A stretch of DNA of 64,000 bases from Dimargaris cristalligena (lineage: Eukaryota; Kickxellomycota; Dimargaritomycetes; Dimargaritales; Dimargaritaceae), in contig JANBQC010000036.1 of NCBI GenBank assembly GCA_027576995.1, positions 22,234 through 86,233 on the forward strand. Direction: 5' to 3'. The position numbers and the translations under genes are program-made. Each line of letters begins with the position of its first letter. Position 1 is the first letter of the stretch. Of this stretch, positions 21,784 to 35,558 are shown piece by piece. Under the pieces are notes generated by a model. That model saw only the letters and a list, made by a program, of their open reading frames with translations. It had not been told where the DNA came from and did no database searches.

Positions 21784-22321
21784 GTAGTAATAGGTCACAA
21801 TGCAGTTCGGTCGTATCAGGGGTAGAATAACAAGGATGGAAGAAATAAAGGACAGGTGTGGGTCAGCAGCAGGGCCTGCCCTAGTCCTAAACAACTTATA
21901 CTACCAAGTAGCCCACCACCCCCTCTCTTATACTAAGTCTAATCGAAGGGGAAATCAATCGACTCTACTGCCGCTCGGTCGCGTTTAACTTCCAATGGTG
22001 CCCCCTCTTGGCCATTGTGACAGAGCTTCTTCCCCACCTCCGTTTCCCATATGTACCCACATGCCCATAGTTAAAGAACATCGGTGGCCAGTTATCAAAA
22101 TGAGGAGTGTTTTTAAAGGTGAATTTTTACTACTAATAATAAATATCCTGGTGCAAAGTCGTCCTTAAACACGAACTATCATAAACTATTCCATGGGAAG
22201 GAACCACTCTAGGAAAGTGGGGGGGGGGAGAATCCGGTCCAGGCGAGTGCCTGGGCCGATTCACTAAACCAGTTTTCCGACCAACTACTACTACTACTAC
22301 TCCTCCTCCTCCTCCTCCGCT
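21784..22321. other. Intergenic, promoter of the coiled-coil gene and 3' flank of CBS
   Basis: No gene seen. An ACT/TCC trinucleotide tract lies at about 22285-22319, directly beyond the CBS stop codon, so it would be in that gene's 3' UTR. Confidence 0.5.
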
Positions 22322-24407
22322 CTACTGGCGGGTGAGGTAGCTAAGGAGATCAATCTTCGTCACCACATGCTGTACTTTACCGGAAGTGGCTTCAGCGGGC
22401 CGGGCCGTCACAACGGCTGAGCTGTGGTGATCAAAGAAGGACGACAGCTGGCTCAGCGGAGTGGCGGATGTAATCTCCAAAAACCGACCCTTACCCGGCT
22501 GGAAGTGGAACATGGCCCGATCAACCGAGGAGTCCAGGCTGGCCTTGCCATGAGAAACGCGCGATAGGATGTTGCCCAGCGTAACTAGACCAGCCAGTCG
22601 GTCTGTGTGCGGATCAAGCACAGGGAGCTGGTCAAAGTTGTTGGTCTGCATCACCCCCATGGCCTCCCGGCAGCTCGAGGTCGAAGTAACTGTGACGGCT
22701 TGCGGTAGGTGGAGGTCCGCAATGGTGGCCCCTCCCCACTGCTCCACCTGGCGGTGCTCTTCCTCCTGGGCGCGTTGGTCCAGGAACTGGTGGCGCCGCA
22801 TCCAGTCATCATTGAGAAACTTGGTCATGTAGTTGCGGACGGAGTCGGGTAGAATGACCACACAACGCTGGCCCTTCTTAAGCTGACGAGCGGCCTGCAG
22901 GGCTCCGGCGAGGGCACTCCCCGAGGAGCCCCCCGACAAAATACCCTCCTCTTTGATAAGGCGGCGGGCTAGGGTGAAGGAGTCCTGGTCATTGCTCTTG
23001 TACCACGTGTCAATGACGGACCGGTCCAGGGCCTCGGGTATGAAGTCGTAGCCAATGCCCTCCACCTGGTAGGACTCCACATTGCCGTTTAGATTCTCGG
23101 GCTGGGCTAGAATCGAGCCATGGGGGTCCACGCCCACGACGATACACTGGGGGCACTTTTCCTTGATCTTCTTAGCCACGCCCGTGATGGTACCACCCGT
23201 ACCAGCTCCGGCGACTAGCATGTCGATACGCCCGTCACAGGCCTCCAGGATTTCTTCGGCGGTCGTATCGTAATGGGCAATTGGGTTATACGGGTTGGCG
23301 TACTGGTCTAGAATCACGGAGTTGGGGATTTGTTCATTGAGTCGCTTGGCCACGCTAATATGGGATTCGGGGGCGTCGTAGGCCGCCTCCGTGGGAGTAC
23401 GGATAATTTCCGCGCCCAGGGCCTTGAGTACATCTACCTACACAAGAGAGACACGGTATGGTGGAAAGGGTATATAAAAGGTGGAAAGGGGTTAAGGTTA
23501 TCATGTAAGGCAAACCAATGGTAATGCCAAATTAGGCAAGGGGATATATATATATATGTGAACGGATTAGTTAATAGTATTGATTAGTTGCGGGTTTTAC
23601 CTTTTCTTGACTCATTTTCTCGGGCATTGTGATAATGGCGCGGTAGCCCTTAACGGCTGCACACAGAGCCAGGCCGATACCTAGTGGGCACCAATCAATA
23701 GGCAGACAAAGCAGTCAATAAAACAGAGGGGTGAGATGACGCCATTTCAATAGGCGGTATGTAGGAGTGTGGTAACACAGTAATAAACTGATAAGTGGTA
23801 CCATTTCCGCCTTCAAGTTGGACAGTAGCAAGGCATCGGAAATGCAGAGAAGGGGGGTTTACAAGGTTTGATTGCAGTCCACGGGCGACTTACCCGTATT
23901 GCCGGAGGTGGGTTCGATAACCGTATAGCCGGGTTTAATAATACCCTTGCGCTCGGCCTCTTCGAACATGCGCTTGGCAATGCGATCCTTGACTGAGCCA
24001 CCGGGGTTAAAGAATTCCACCTTGGCCAGGACCTCACACTCCAGGCCCTCAGACGCAGGGATGCGGTTAAGCCGGACCAGGGGGGTGTCGCCGATCTGGT
24101 CCAAGATGGAGTCGAGGATTTTGGGCTTTGGCGTGCTGTTAGGGTTAGAGGGGGTCAGTAATAGGTAGGTGCCAGCGCATAAGTTCAGATTAGTACAGCA
24201 ATAGAGGAGAGCATATACAGGCAGTTTAAGTATTTCTTAGGCGGTCCTCGCCCAGGGATTCACATTGAGCTACCAGTAACCCCAGACCAGGGGTGGTAAG
24301 AGCGGGGTGGATCATACTTACCGAGTTTGGTGGACATGGGGGATGGTCACATTGGTGGCGGCATTGCCAACTGGACCGTGGCAGTGACATTCAGTGGGGG
24401 AACTCAT
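22322..24407 (-). CDS. CYS4: Cystathionine beta-synthase
   Basis: Four exons (24407-24322, 24135-23894, 23680-23601, 23437-22322) give 507 residues, the usual size for fungal CBS. The enzyme condenses serine and homocysteine to cystathionine, the first step of transsulfuration, in the cytosol. The PLP lysine is K78 in [11 protein letters not shown]. The substrate loop EPTSGNTG is split by an intron. The phosphate-binding loop GAGTGGT and the [11 protein letters not shown] motif are present. Two CBS motifs occupy about 370-507 and would bind a regulatory nucleotide or S-adenosylmethionine. The first exon adds a 29-residue N-terminal extension with C7-H8-C9-H10 and H24/H26, placed before PKPKIL as the haem-binding segment is in animal CBS. 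Neighbouring genes are unrelated. Confidence 0.95.
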
Positions 24408-25426
24408 GTTGGCGGATAGAAGGGTAATTGAAATAGTTTAGGGGTTTTTTAAACAGAAATACGAAGTCTCAAAGTAATAGTAGAAAGAGAGGAAGAAAGA
24501 CCGAAGCACAGTGTGACTTTGCTTTGGACCTGAAGGGTGTATAGTATAGTCAGGGAATAGGAATAGGAATAGTAGGAAAATGCTGGATTTTTATCCCTGA
24601 TTACTATAACATATCTCTCACCATGTTTATACGCACTGTACTGCTTACAAACAGAGTAGTAGGGCTTCTTAGCAGCCCCTTTCCTCCCGTTGGTCCGCTA
24701 AACTGAGTATCCAATCTAACATCTACCATACACCAACACCGGGGTTGGGGGGCTGGGCAAAGTAGTGATATGTGGTTCCATGTGCAACAGCTGCTCTTTC
24801 ACTGGCCGCCACTCCTCTCGACTATTTCGCGGCCATTGGTTACTTACCGAGTCCTCTTCATGCCGGTTCGTCCGAACCTCAAGGTCGCCCAGGCCATACA
24901 TACATATAGGTCAAGTCTAACTCCACTGGATAACACGCTTTTTAATGCTATAGGTACATGTAAAAAAAAAGCATTCCGCCTGTTTTACTCAGTAGTACCC
25001 GTCTTATTAAATGGATTAGTCGCTATACCGCCAGTCTGCCCGCATATTCAGTCAAAATAGCTGGACGAAACAGATATTTTACACCATCATTAACCGCCGT
25101 GTTACACCGAGCAACTATAATAGAGTCATTGAATCGGGAAATGGCATCATTCCATCAGCTCCCCTCCCCACACACCTTTCCCTTGGATAGCCCCACTACA
25201 ACCCTTGCAGGGGCTGTATATTGATAACCCATGATGTTAAAAATGTTATTGGAGATGCAATGAGATGTCATCTAAGTAGCAGGGATAACGCGTCGGTTGA
25301 AGTACACAGCTATGGACAGACCCCCGACCTAGGGGCCGTCGAATTGTTTAAAGAGTGACCGGAGTGGCCGAGGGGATGCTTGGTATATAGAATTGGCCAA
25401 TAAACGAACCAACGAGAGTTGAGGAC
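24408..25426. other. Intergenic, CBS promoter and RasGEF 3' flank, no gene seen
   Basis: A GGAATA repeat lies near 24554-24578. No TATA box is obvious. Frames in this stretch lack coding character. Confidence 0.5.
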
Positions 25427-27526
25427 CTATTTCAAGACGGGGGACGTGGTAGGACTTCCTTGGGTGAGATCAGCCAGTGAGATAACCACGTCCTGATCGT
25501 CTGAGTAGTCCGAGTCATCATCCCCATCGCTGGAATAGTCTATGGTATTATCTGAGGTTGGGGCATTGGTATCGGTTGGGTAATCGGACTTAAGCGGTGG
25601 TTGACTCCCGCCGATAACGAGTAAATCCCGCAGGGATATTTCGACTTCAACCTGTTCTGACTCTATCGTGTCACTACACTCCCGGTGCTCACTATAGTCG
25701 CTCTGGGTAGTATCGTCTGAGTCGCAATCATGATCACTATTGTCATCCTCCTCTTCCTCACCATCACCATCACCATCGTCATCGTCATTATCGCCGTCCC
25801 CGTCTCCGGGATAATTCCTCGTATCATTAATGGCGATTTCCTTGGCCTCTGGGGCCGACGGCATCGGTGGCTCCGGTTCCCTAGCGAACCCATCCGCCCT
25901 CGAAATGGAATCGAGGCCAGGCGGGTTCAATGGTAGAGTCCGTTCATGGTAGACCGGGGTGCTGTCGGAGGAATCGGGGTGAAGCATGGGCTTAGTGGCG
26001 GCGGAATCCGGTGTGGCCCATTGTGTATACACAAATTCATCGTCGGTCGAATCCTCCAGCAACTGGGCCCACACCGCGGACTGGCTTGGCACGGGCGGGT
26101 CTTCGGTGGATTGGGGGGGAGGGATATCCGTAACCTGGTTGTCCACCGCACTAGCCAAATGGTCATCCAGATATGACATAAAATCCTGCAAAGAAGGGGT
26201 TGGGCTGGCTGCCGAAGGGGGAGGCACCACCGACGCCGGTGGTGGAGTGGCAACTTTCGGAGTAACTTCCTCGACGGAATCGGATGGCACTACGTCCAGG
26301 GGCGGGTCCGGACTAACCGGTGAGACGGGAATCGGCACCGCCCAGGACGCTGGCTCCAGGGATGGAAGAAGGGCTCGGATTTCGTCCTGGAGTTCAGTCC
26401 GGGTCAGGTACGGCCGGGTCAGGAGCCAGTGGTGGATGGTTAGGTCCGAGCTGGGCAGATCCAACAGATTCGGCCCGCTCCGAGGAAACGAGCGGGTATG
26501 GGGAAATCCAGCGAGGGGGGCAACCGTGGGGTGTGGGGTGGACACGGGCCGGGGGAGGTCCAAATCCGCCCAGACCGACACGGGCCCGGCTAGGCAGGCC
26601 CGCAGGAGCTGGAGTTCGGTCTGCCGCTTGGCTAGTCCCGGGACACTTAACTGGGCCGATTGCTGGGTGGTGGCATAGGTTGCCGAGACGGTTTGGAGGT
26701 CGGCCAAGTGGTGCGTCAAACAAGGAATCACCCAGACCACCGGGCGATCGGCTCCGGAAGCGGGCAGGGACTGGCCGGCGGTGGAGGGGTGGTGGTAAGC
26801 ACCGCTCAGGGTGCGACGAAGAATAGCACCATAAGACCTGGGCTCCCCGGCGGCGGCGTGCTCAGCGAGGGTAGAGTTGCGGATACGGTTCTGTAATGCG
26901 GTCGCTAGAACTGGAACATGCTCCAATACGGCCTGTATTTCGGGACTCTGTAGGATACGGCTAATCAGGACCGTGGCATTGAGGTTGCGGTAGGTGTGTA
27001 AGGCCACCTGGGCCACCTCGAGTAATTGTTGGGCCACTCGAAAGAAGAGCCCCGAGTCGCGGTCGGCGAGGGTGCTGACTAATTCGTGGGACCAGGCGTG
27101 GTACAGGTAGTCGTAGAAATGCAGGCCTGGTACAACGGCCGGGGGCAATTCCAGCTCCGGGGCTTCCAGCCGTCGCTCCAGGTCGTCAATGTCTATCCGC
27201 TCAATCATCTGGGTGTCAATGGAGGTTAGGCAAAGGGCCAGGGTCTCTGGAGACCACTCCGTGATTCGCCGTTGGGCTATCTGGGCCATGGTTTGGTGAA
27301 TGTGAGCCAGGCGGTTGCGCTGAATCTTGTCTTCTTCAATGAGCCGGCGGAGTTGGGCCAGTCCCACGGACCCCGGTGCCCCGCTATTCCGCTTGGCCTT
27401 GGCCAGTTTCTGGCCGGCGGCCGCCACGGAGTGGGCATAGACGATGGATAGCTGGGTAAGCGAGGATAGGGGAATCTGGGGAATGTCGGGGGCCGAGCGG
27501 CTGGTCATGGAGGCCGAGTCGACCAT
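25427..27526 (-). CDS. RasGEF-like protein with an acidic C-terminal tail
   Basis: A single exon of 699 residues. Residues 85-290 resemble a divergent Cdc25-type Ras guanine-nucleotide exchange domain: TEWSPETLALCLTSIDTQMI at its start, a hydrophobic helical middle, and NLNATVLISRILQSPEIQAV, which corresponds to the NxNxVxxxxxxLxxxPI stretch of RasGEFs. The segment before it could be the structural REM-like part, but I cannot define one. Residues 370-699 are Pro/Ser/Asp-rich, with an Asp/Gly/Glu run near 590-615. If active it would load GTP on a Ras/Rap/Bud1-type GTPase at the membrane. The match is partial, so a non-catalytic GEF-like fold is possible. It shares a 434-base promoter region with the OCRL-like gene. 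Confidence 0.55.
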   Translation of the reverse strand: MVDSASMTSRSAPDIPQIPLSSLTQLSIVYAHSVAAAGQKLAKAKRNSGAPGSVGLAQLRRLIEEDKIQRNRLAHIHQTMAQIAQRRITEWSPETLALCLTSIDTQMIERIDIDDLERRLEAPELELPPAVVPGLHFYDYLYHAWSHELVSTLADRDSGLFFRVAQQLLEVAQVALHTYRNLNATVLISRILQSPEIQAVLEHVPVLATALQNRIRNSTLAEHAAAGEPRSYGAILRRTLSGAYHHPSTAGQSLPASGADRPVVWVIPCLTHHLADLQTVSATYATTQQSAQLSVPGLAKRQTELQLLRACLAGPVSVWADLDLPRPVSTPHPTVAPLAGFPHTRSFPRSGPNLLDLPSSDLTIHHWLLTRPYLTRTELQDEIRALLPSLEPASWAVPIPVSPVSPDPPLDVVPSDSVEEVTPKVATPPPASVVPPPSAASPTPSLQDFMSYLDDHLASAVDNQVTDIPPPQSTEDPPVPSQSAVWAQLLEDSTDDEFVYTQWATPDSAATKPMLHPDSSDSTPVYHERTLPLNPPGLDSISRADGFAREPEPPMPSAPEAKEIAINDTRNYPGDGDGDNDDDDGDGDGEEEEDDNSDHDCDSDDTTQSDYSEHRECSDTIESEQVEVEISLRDLLVIGGSQPPLKSDYPTDTNAPTSDNTIDYSSDGDDDSDYSDDQDVVISLADLTQGSPTTSPVLK

Positions 27527-27960
27527 GGTCGACGGAGTGAATATACAGATGGGCCGGTAAAGGCGGAGTAAAATATAGTGGAATGGGGAGAAATGCCTTG
27601 GGTGCGGCCTAAACGGAGCCCCGGAAGAGAGCTGGTGGAAGAGAAAGGGAGACGGGCGAGCAGCGCTGCGTCCAGCCAGAGAAACACCATAATAGGGGAA
27701 CGGGGGCCACAGTTGCCGTGCAGCTGCGTCAACAAGGGTTTCTTTCCAAGCACGTCGAGGCCTTAGGCCACCACCATCTGCCTTCCCCTCTTTCCCATTT
27801 GCTCCATTTGCCCGGTTGTCCCAGTTCCAAAGACGTCGTCCGTCTGTTCGCTCACCCTGTCCCCGCTAGACTTTCTTGGCGATCGACCAACGGAGAGCCC
27901 TGCGCATCTCCCAGTCCCTGCCCATTTCCCCCTTCTGCTCGTCCAGCCCCGGTCGTTCAT
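27527..27960. promoter_or_regulatory. Short divergent promoter between RasGEF-like and OCRL-like genes
   Basis: Only 434 bases separate the two start codons. No TATA box stands out. The OCRL side is C/T-rich in its leader (27780-27950). Confidence 0.45.
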
Positions 27961-30900
27961 ATGGACCCGCCCCCCGAAACTAAAGGCGAGTACGAGGCCT
28001 TGGTCCATAACCCAACTTCGAAATCCGCCAAGGATGCCTGGATATACGGCGAGCTCCGCGAAAGAGAGGCCCAGTTCACCGACTATCATTCCATCTAGTA
28101 AGTGCAGGGTGGTTATCCAACGCGGTCTCCCACTATACCAGCCTGGCTGAACCCGTCCCCGCAGCGTTTCTGTGGCAGACCATATTCCCCCCTAACCCAC
28201 TCTAATTTGACCGAGCAGCGCTCCCCTACTCCCAGTATTGTTATGCGATCAACCAACTCTAATGGGGATGCAATTTATCACTGTCGGTACGGTCTATCTG
28301 TTTCTTCCCATCACACCACTCAAGTGTCTTTACTGGCACTTGGAATGTTAATGGGCGCTTACCCACCGAATCATTAGCCCCGTGGTTCCGGGCCATGGCC
28401 AGCGACGACGCTGCCGAGTCGGAAGTACTGGTTTTAGGGTTAGTTGTCACGGCATCTCGCCCGAATTATGTCACTATTGATTAAGGGTGGAAGTACTTTC
28501 ACTCCCGAATGATTTCGCTTTTTAGATTACGCAATCTATAACCGCCTCTCCTATGGCCCTTGGATCGGCTCTCGGTCGACGCGGCCCTACTAATGGTTCA
28601 AAACTTGTCTAATGTACTTTGCGGACCCTTTGCCAGATTCCAAGAACTGGATCTTCGGGCCGAGGCCTACCTCGTGTACGATGCCAGTAAGGAGAGTTTA
28701 TGGTGCCAGGCCATTGAAGATGGCCTCGGGCCTAGGGCCTCTCGTTACCGCAAGGTAGGTGATATTGATCCCGCCAATTTACCTGTTTACTGCCCTATGC
28801 TATTTCAGATGGGCTTGGTCAATCCCTGTAGATGGAGTCATTTCCCGGCATCCGACTAGGCCGGATTCTGCAAGATGTTTTGTTCAAGACCTCTGGTATA
28901 CCCCTTCTATATACCCCTTTCCCCCTGCCCACCTAGGCCATTTCGAAACAATTGATTGGGATGCTGATTGTGGTCTACCTGCGCAGTGATATTGAGGATC
29001 AAATCCACAACCTAGTGGTCGACTCGGCTGGCTGTGGAATTATGGGTATGTTCGGCAATAAGGGGGCCGTGGCGGTCCGCTTTGACTACCAAGATTCTAC
29101 CGTGTGCGTAGTGAACTGTCATTTGGCGGCCAATATGAACCAGGTCGAACGGCGTAACCAAGACTTTCATGAAATCTGTCGGCGATTGCTCTTTGCTGGC
29201 CGGTCTGATCTGCAGGGTGCCTCCTCCGCCATCTCTCCATCGGCGACCACTCGAACCCTGTCAAGCCCCAGTAACACCCTCCCACGTGGTCTACCGGAGC
29301 CCCCCGTGGGACCCCCTGAACTACCTGAAAGAGCGGTGGATGCCATCGGCCCCCCCGCCCGTGCGTTATCGGCCACCCACTCGGACTTTGCGGCCGCGGG
29401 GCTCGCTGTTCGCAAACCTCCCCCCACCCAGCCGGGGGCCCAGGCGTCCCCCTTGTTTGATCATGACTACCTCATTTGGATGGGGGACCTCAATTATCGA
29501 CTGCCGCTTTCCGAGGCCAAGATCCGCACACTACTCGATAACAAAGAATTTAAGTACCTTTTGGATTTCGACCAACTCAACATCCAAAAGATGAACCTCA
29601 AGGCCTTTACCGGCTTCCAGGAGCGCCCAATCCGTTTCGCACCGACCTATAAATTTGAGATTGGCACCCATGAGTACGACCCTAAGCGTATCCCGGCCTG
29701 GTGCGATCGCATCCTGTGGTGGACCCCCTACGGGTCCGATTTCATTAATCCCACGAACTACCAAAGTCATATGGAGCTCGCATTGAGCGACCACAAGCCC
29801 GTCAGCAGCCTGTTCCGCCTCCGAATTAAAACCATTCGGCGGGATGAGCAGGCCGCCATCTACTCCCAGCTACTCCGCGAGTTGGATAAGTTTGAAAACG
29901 ACTGCTTGCCCACCGCCCGGATATCCGATACCCAGCTCGATTTTGGCCCCGTGGAGTACGAGAAATCGGTCAGTCGCTCGGTGACCCTCACGAATACCGG
30001 GCGGGTACCCGCTCAGTTCCGGTTTATTCCCAAACTCGATGATACCGAGTTTTGTCGACCGTGGTTGTACGTTAATCCCCCTACTGGAACGGTGCTGCCA
30101 GGTAATTTACAACTTTTATTTTGTTGCATACGTGTATACAAGACCAGGAAAGAGGGGGCTGTCCCCACAGACACTATGGACTCGTCGTTGGAACCAGGCA
30201 TCCAACCGCTTGACCGACCTGCATACACTCTAATCGACTCCCTGAGCTAAGATAAAAGCTTATTTTTACTTCGTTTTTTATCGGTATTTGCCTAACCTTG
30301 AACCTCTGAATGCCTAGGCTGTCAAATTACCATCCACTTCGACATTGTGGTCACCAACATCAGTGCCCCCACTCTAAACACGAGCCAGGAGGAACTTCGG
30401 GATATTCTGATCCTGCACCTCGAAAACGGCAAGGATTACTTTATTAGTATACAAGGCAATTACCTGCCGACTTGTTTTGGGACGAGCCTCGACGTGCTAG
30501 CCCGGCTGCCTAAACCCATTCGTCGTATGACCCTGGAAGAGGTCCAGGCCCTTGGGGAAGAGGCCCAATACAGCGTTCCCAAAGAGATCTGGCGGCTGAT
30601 TGACTTCCTGGACCGCTATGGATTATCCGTGCCCAATTTGTTTTTCATTGATGGCAAACAGTCGCTGGTCAATTACATTAGGAACTGCTTAGATACCGGC
30701 GACGAGTTCGACATGGCACTACTATTGCCACCGGCCGGGAAGCCCTCCGAAGACCAGGAAGAGGCCACCGCCCGCCCCGGCAACGGGACCGAGGAGGACG
30801 AAGACGACGATCGATTCAGCGGCATCTACTCGGTAGCCGACACGCTGGTCCGCCTGCTTAAGTACCTCCCGGAACCGATCATCCCCTTTGGTTACTTTGA

Positions 30901-31270
30901 GCGCTGCGTCGAGGCCGGGGGCCGAGTGCTATTGGAGGCCGACGCCCGAGGGACCGCCTCGGGTTACGATACAACGGCCTACCCCAACGGCCCGCCGGTT
31001 GACCATCTGGGCAATGACACGGTAGAGAATGCCATTGTATTCCAGGTGCTCGACTCACTACCGCGGGCCAATTTAAATGTATTTGTGTTCCTGGTGTCGT
31101 TTATTAAGGAGGTCACCCTCCATGCGATGGATACCGAGATTGCCAAAGAAAAGCTGTCCCTGCTGATGGCCACCATTTTGCTCCGACCCAGCAAGGCTAC
31201 TATCGAGACGGAGGACTTTACGGGTACTATTATGCAACACCGGCGGTGTTTCATCCGTCAGTTTCTGTAG
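27961..31270 (+). CDS. OCRL/INPP5B-type inositol polyphosphate 5-phosphatase
   Basis: Five exons (27961-28097, 28325-28438, 28637-28754, 28937-30101, 30318-31270) give 828 residues, all junctions in phase. It should remove the 5-phosphate of PI(4,5)P2 and related lipids on endosomes, Golgi or endocytic sites. The catalytic domain (about 47-395) shows VFTGTWNVNGR, FQEL, GNKGAVAVRF, VVNCHLAA, WMGDLNYRL, PAWCDRIL and SDHKPV. It has a low-complexity Ser/Pro insert at about 215-285. An ASH domain follows (about 415-535, ARISDTQLDFGPVEYEKSV onward). A RhoGAP-like domain with an acidic insert ends the protein; in OCRL this domain binds GTPases without activating them. The order 5-phosphatase, ASH, RhoGAP is the metazoan/amoebozoan OCRL layout. 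Confidence 0.92.
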
Positions 31271-31747
31271 ACTCGGTTCCCAGCCCGGTCTCTATTATTA
31301 TCCCCAACATTTTACTTTTGCAGTTTACTTCCTCCCCTATTTTTTATGGGCATCCGTACCCACGCTGTCCCTCGCCCGGAAAGATCGCTTGGGATGTGAT
31401 GGGGTGGCTTTTGGTGTTATTTTTAGTTTATATGAGAAAGTGACTACACAATTTTAAACGTTCACCTGTACCAGTTCCCGGTGTTAACCGCGGCTCGGCA
31501 AACCCCGCTGCACGCAAACCGTCGTGTGAAAGGGGATTTAGTGGGTGATTTGTTCTTGATAATACACTGTTCTAACGAATGATGAGGAGCTGGGAACCCC
31601 AGCAGATGCAAATACACATCTCAGTAAGGAATACCAATGTAAGGACCTTTTGAAGTGAGTGTGGACCAGGCGATGCAACCGGGGAGGATAGGTAAAAGAC
31701 AAAAGGCGGTCGGTGGAAGAGAATAAGAGAAAAGGGGGGCCTGCCAC
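31271..31747. other. Intergenic between convergent genes, no gene seen
   Basis: 3' flanks of the OCRL-like and CARNMT genes. Frames here overlap the CARNMT terminal region in other phases and are not coding. Confidence 0.5.
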
Positions 31748-33653
31748 TTACTGTGGCTGGCTGGGGTTTTTCGATAAAGGAAGGGCTTTTGTGGCCGTGA
31801 AGAACGCACACTGGTAGGTGTACTGAAGCATTGCGCGTGGGTTGTTGGTGTACATGGCGGGCACCATTTGCTCGTTCTAAAGAGAGGAGAGGCGGTGGAG
31901 CCCACGTGTATCAACAGAGTGAATAGAGGAGTTTGGCATTAATTAGTCACGTTGCCACGCCAGAGAAGGGGAGGAGAGAGTAACAATATTGGTGATTCCG
32001 ACCAGGGGTAAGGTGATCATACCCAAATTTCCCCTAGTTCCTGGGGTGAGTAATTTAGAGGATTAGGCCATGTCCACCAGGCCTGAGCGTGGCCCCTAGT
32101 TGTAGGTGAACTGAAGATACGTTGAGGTTCAGTGGATCAGCGTCACCCCGGGAGAGGGGTGCCGGGAAATTGGTGTAATTACTAAAAACCGCCCCAGCAG
32201 ACTGGGCCACATTAATAATAATAATAATGAAAAGAAGAGGAAGGGGAGGGGAGGGAGTACTTACCACCAGGGTGAAGCCAATGGCTCGGGCAACGGACTT
32301 CACCTCATCGAGGGTTAATTCAATGGAGGATTCGTTGACCATATTCTCATAGTGGTACAGCAGTGGGCCTATGAGTCGAATATAAGGGGGGGCATTAAGA
32401 TTGATTAAGCTAATGAGCACATACACCTCTCTACGAGGCAAGGGAATCCGGGGGTAGAACCCTATGGGTTTTGGAAGGTTAGAGGGTAGGAAGATGTGCA
32501 TCACACTTACCAAGATTAATCCAAATACCGCCAGGCTTCAGAAGGGTGTGGATAATTTCCATACATGTGACGACATTGGGTGTTGCATCCACGAAAAAGC
32601 AGGTTACGACGCAATCCCACGCGGCTGGGTCCGGGAAGGCGGTTAAATACGGAAGGGGCAAGTGTTAATAACGGGATCGGCGTTAGATTAAAAATAAATG
32701 TTAGGATGGATATTCACAAACTTCATTAGGGCAGAGGACTTACCGTGCTCGTTCGGATCGGCACCGTAAACTTCGAAGAAATCACCGGCGGCTACGGCGT
32801 ATTCGACGCCGACGGGGATCGCACTGGTGGGTAGAACATCAGGAACAGATACCGGCCGTAGCTGGTCGGACTGGGCCGGGCAGTTGGAAAAGGAGTGTAC
32901 GTAGGGGTAGAGGGTGAACTGGTCCACTCGCTCGACGCGATTGAGGAAGAAGTAGGACACGTACAACATGAAGATGGAAAATTCATTGCCCTGGCAGCTA
33001 AAGCCCCGACTGGCAATTTCGAAAGGCAGGCGGCCCAGCCCGGCGCCGGGAACTAAGACCCGGATCGCTGCTCGGTCGGTGCGGTCGGCGAAGAAGGCCT
33101 CCAATGCCTCGACGATTACGCCGTAGGAGGCACGCCGCTCGGCCGCGCCTTCGGCACTCCACTCCCGGACGACTTGCTTGAGGGTGCTGCGGAGTTTCTC
33201 CATATGGAACTCGGGCACGGGGGGCAGTCCGTCGCGCTGGTTGCGGCGCAACAGGGCATACACCTGGGCGGTCATGGGGCACGCGGTAGCGGCGGGCCGA
33301 AGGGTGTGGTCTATCCAGGCGTCTGGCGAAGCGTCAGCGGACGGAGAGGTGGAAGAGGTGGAGGAAGGGTCGGGGTCGGGGAAGGCGAGGATATTCTGCT
33401 CACGGGCCACCTGGTTGAGGAAGCGGGTGTTGGCACGGATGCCCTGCTCCACGGCCAGCAGCTTGACCAGGTAGCCGGCCTCGCGCAGGTACCTCTGGAT
33501 ATGGGCGGGCTGGCGGTCAAACTCAATCAGCTTCTGGCGGTGGTAGCGGTGCAGGGCATTGGTGCGGTAGAACAGAAAGGCGGACAGGATGACCAGGAAC
33601 TGCTTCTGCTCGTCCTCGTCGGAGCTGGTCTGGCTCATGAGGGGTTCGGACAT
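31748..33653 (-). CDS. Carnosine N-methyltransferase family (N2227/CARNMT1)
   Basis: Four exons (33653-32744, 32624-32511, 32368-32265, 31876-31748) give 418 residues, close to human CARNMT1. The family transfers methyl from S-adenosylmethionine to a histidine imidazole of carnosine-like dipeptides or proteins. The SAM loop is VLVPGAGLGRLPFEIA. Later conserved blocks are CVVTCFFVDATPNVV, LLKPGGIWINLGPLLYHYE and ELTLDEVKSVARAIGF, split across the small exons exactly at intron phases that agree. Residues 90-115 are an acidic Ser-rich insert. The upstream frame stays open only from a TTG, so I use ATG 33653. The C-terminus after QCAFFTATK is Pro-rich. Confidence 0.9.

Positions 33654-35558
<1,905 letters not shown>

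Noticed and set aside
24148..24158. Telomere-like GTTAGGGTTAG strings (also near 6585)
   Set aside because: Only one or two units each, at acceptors or intergenic spots, and not arrays.
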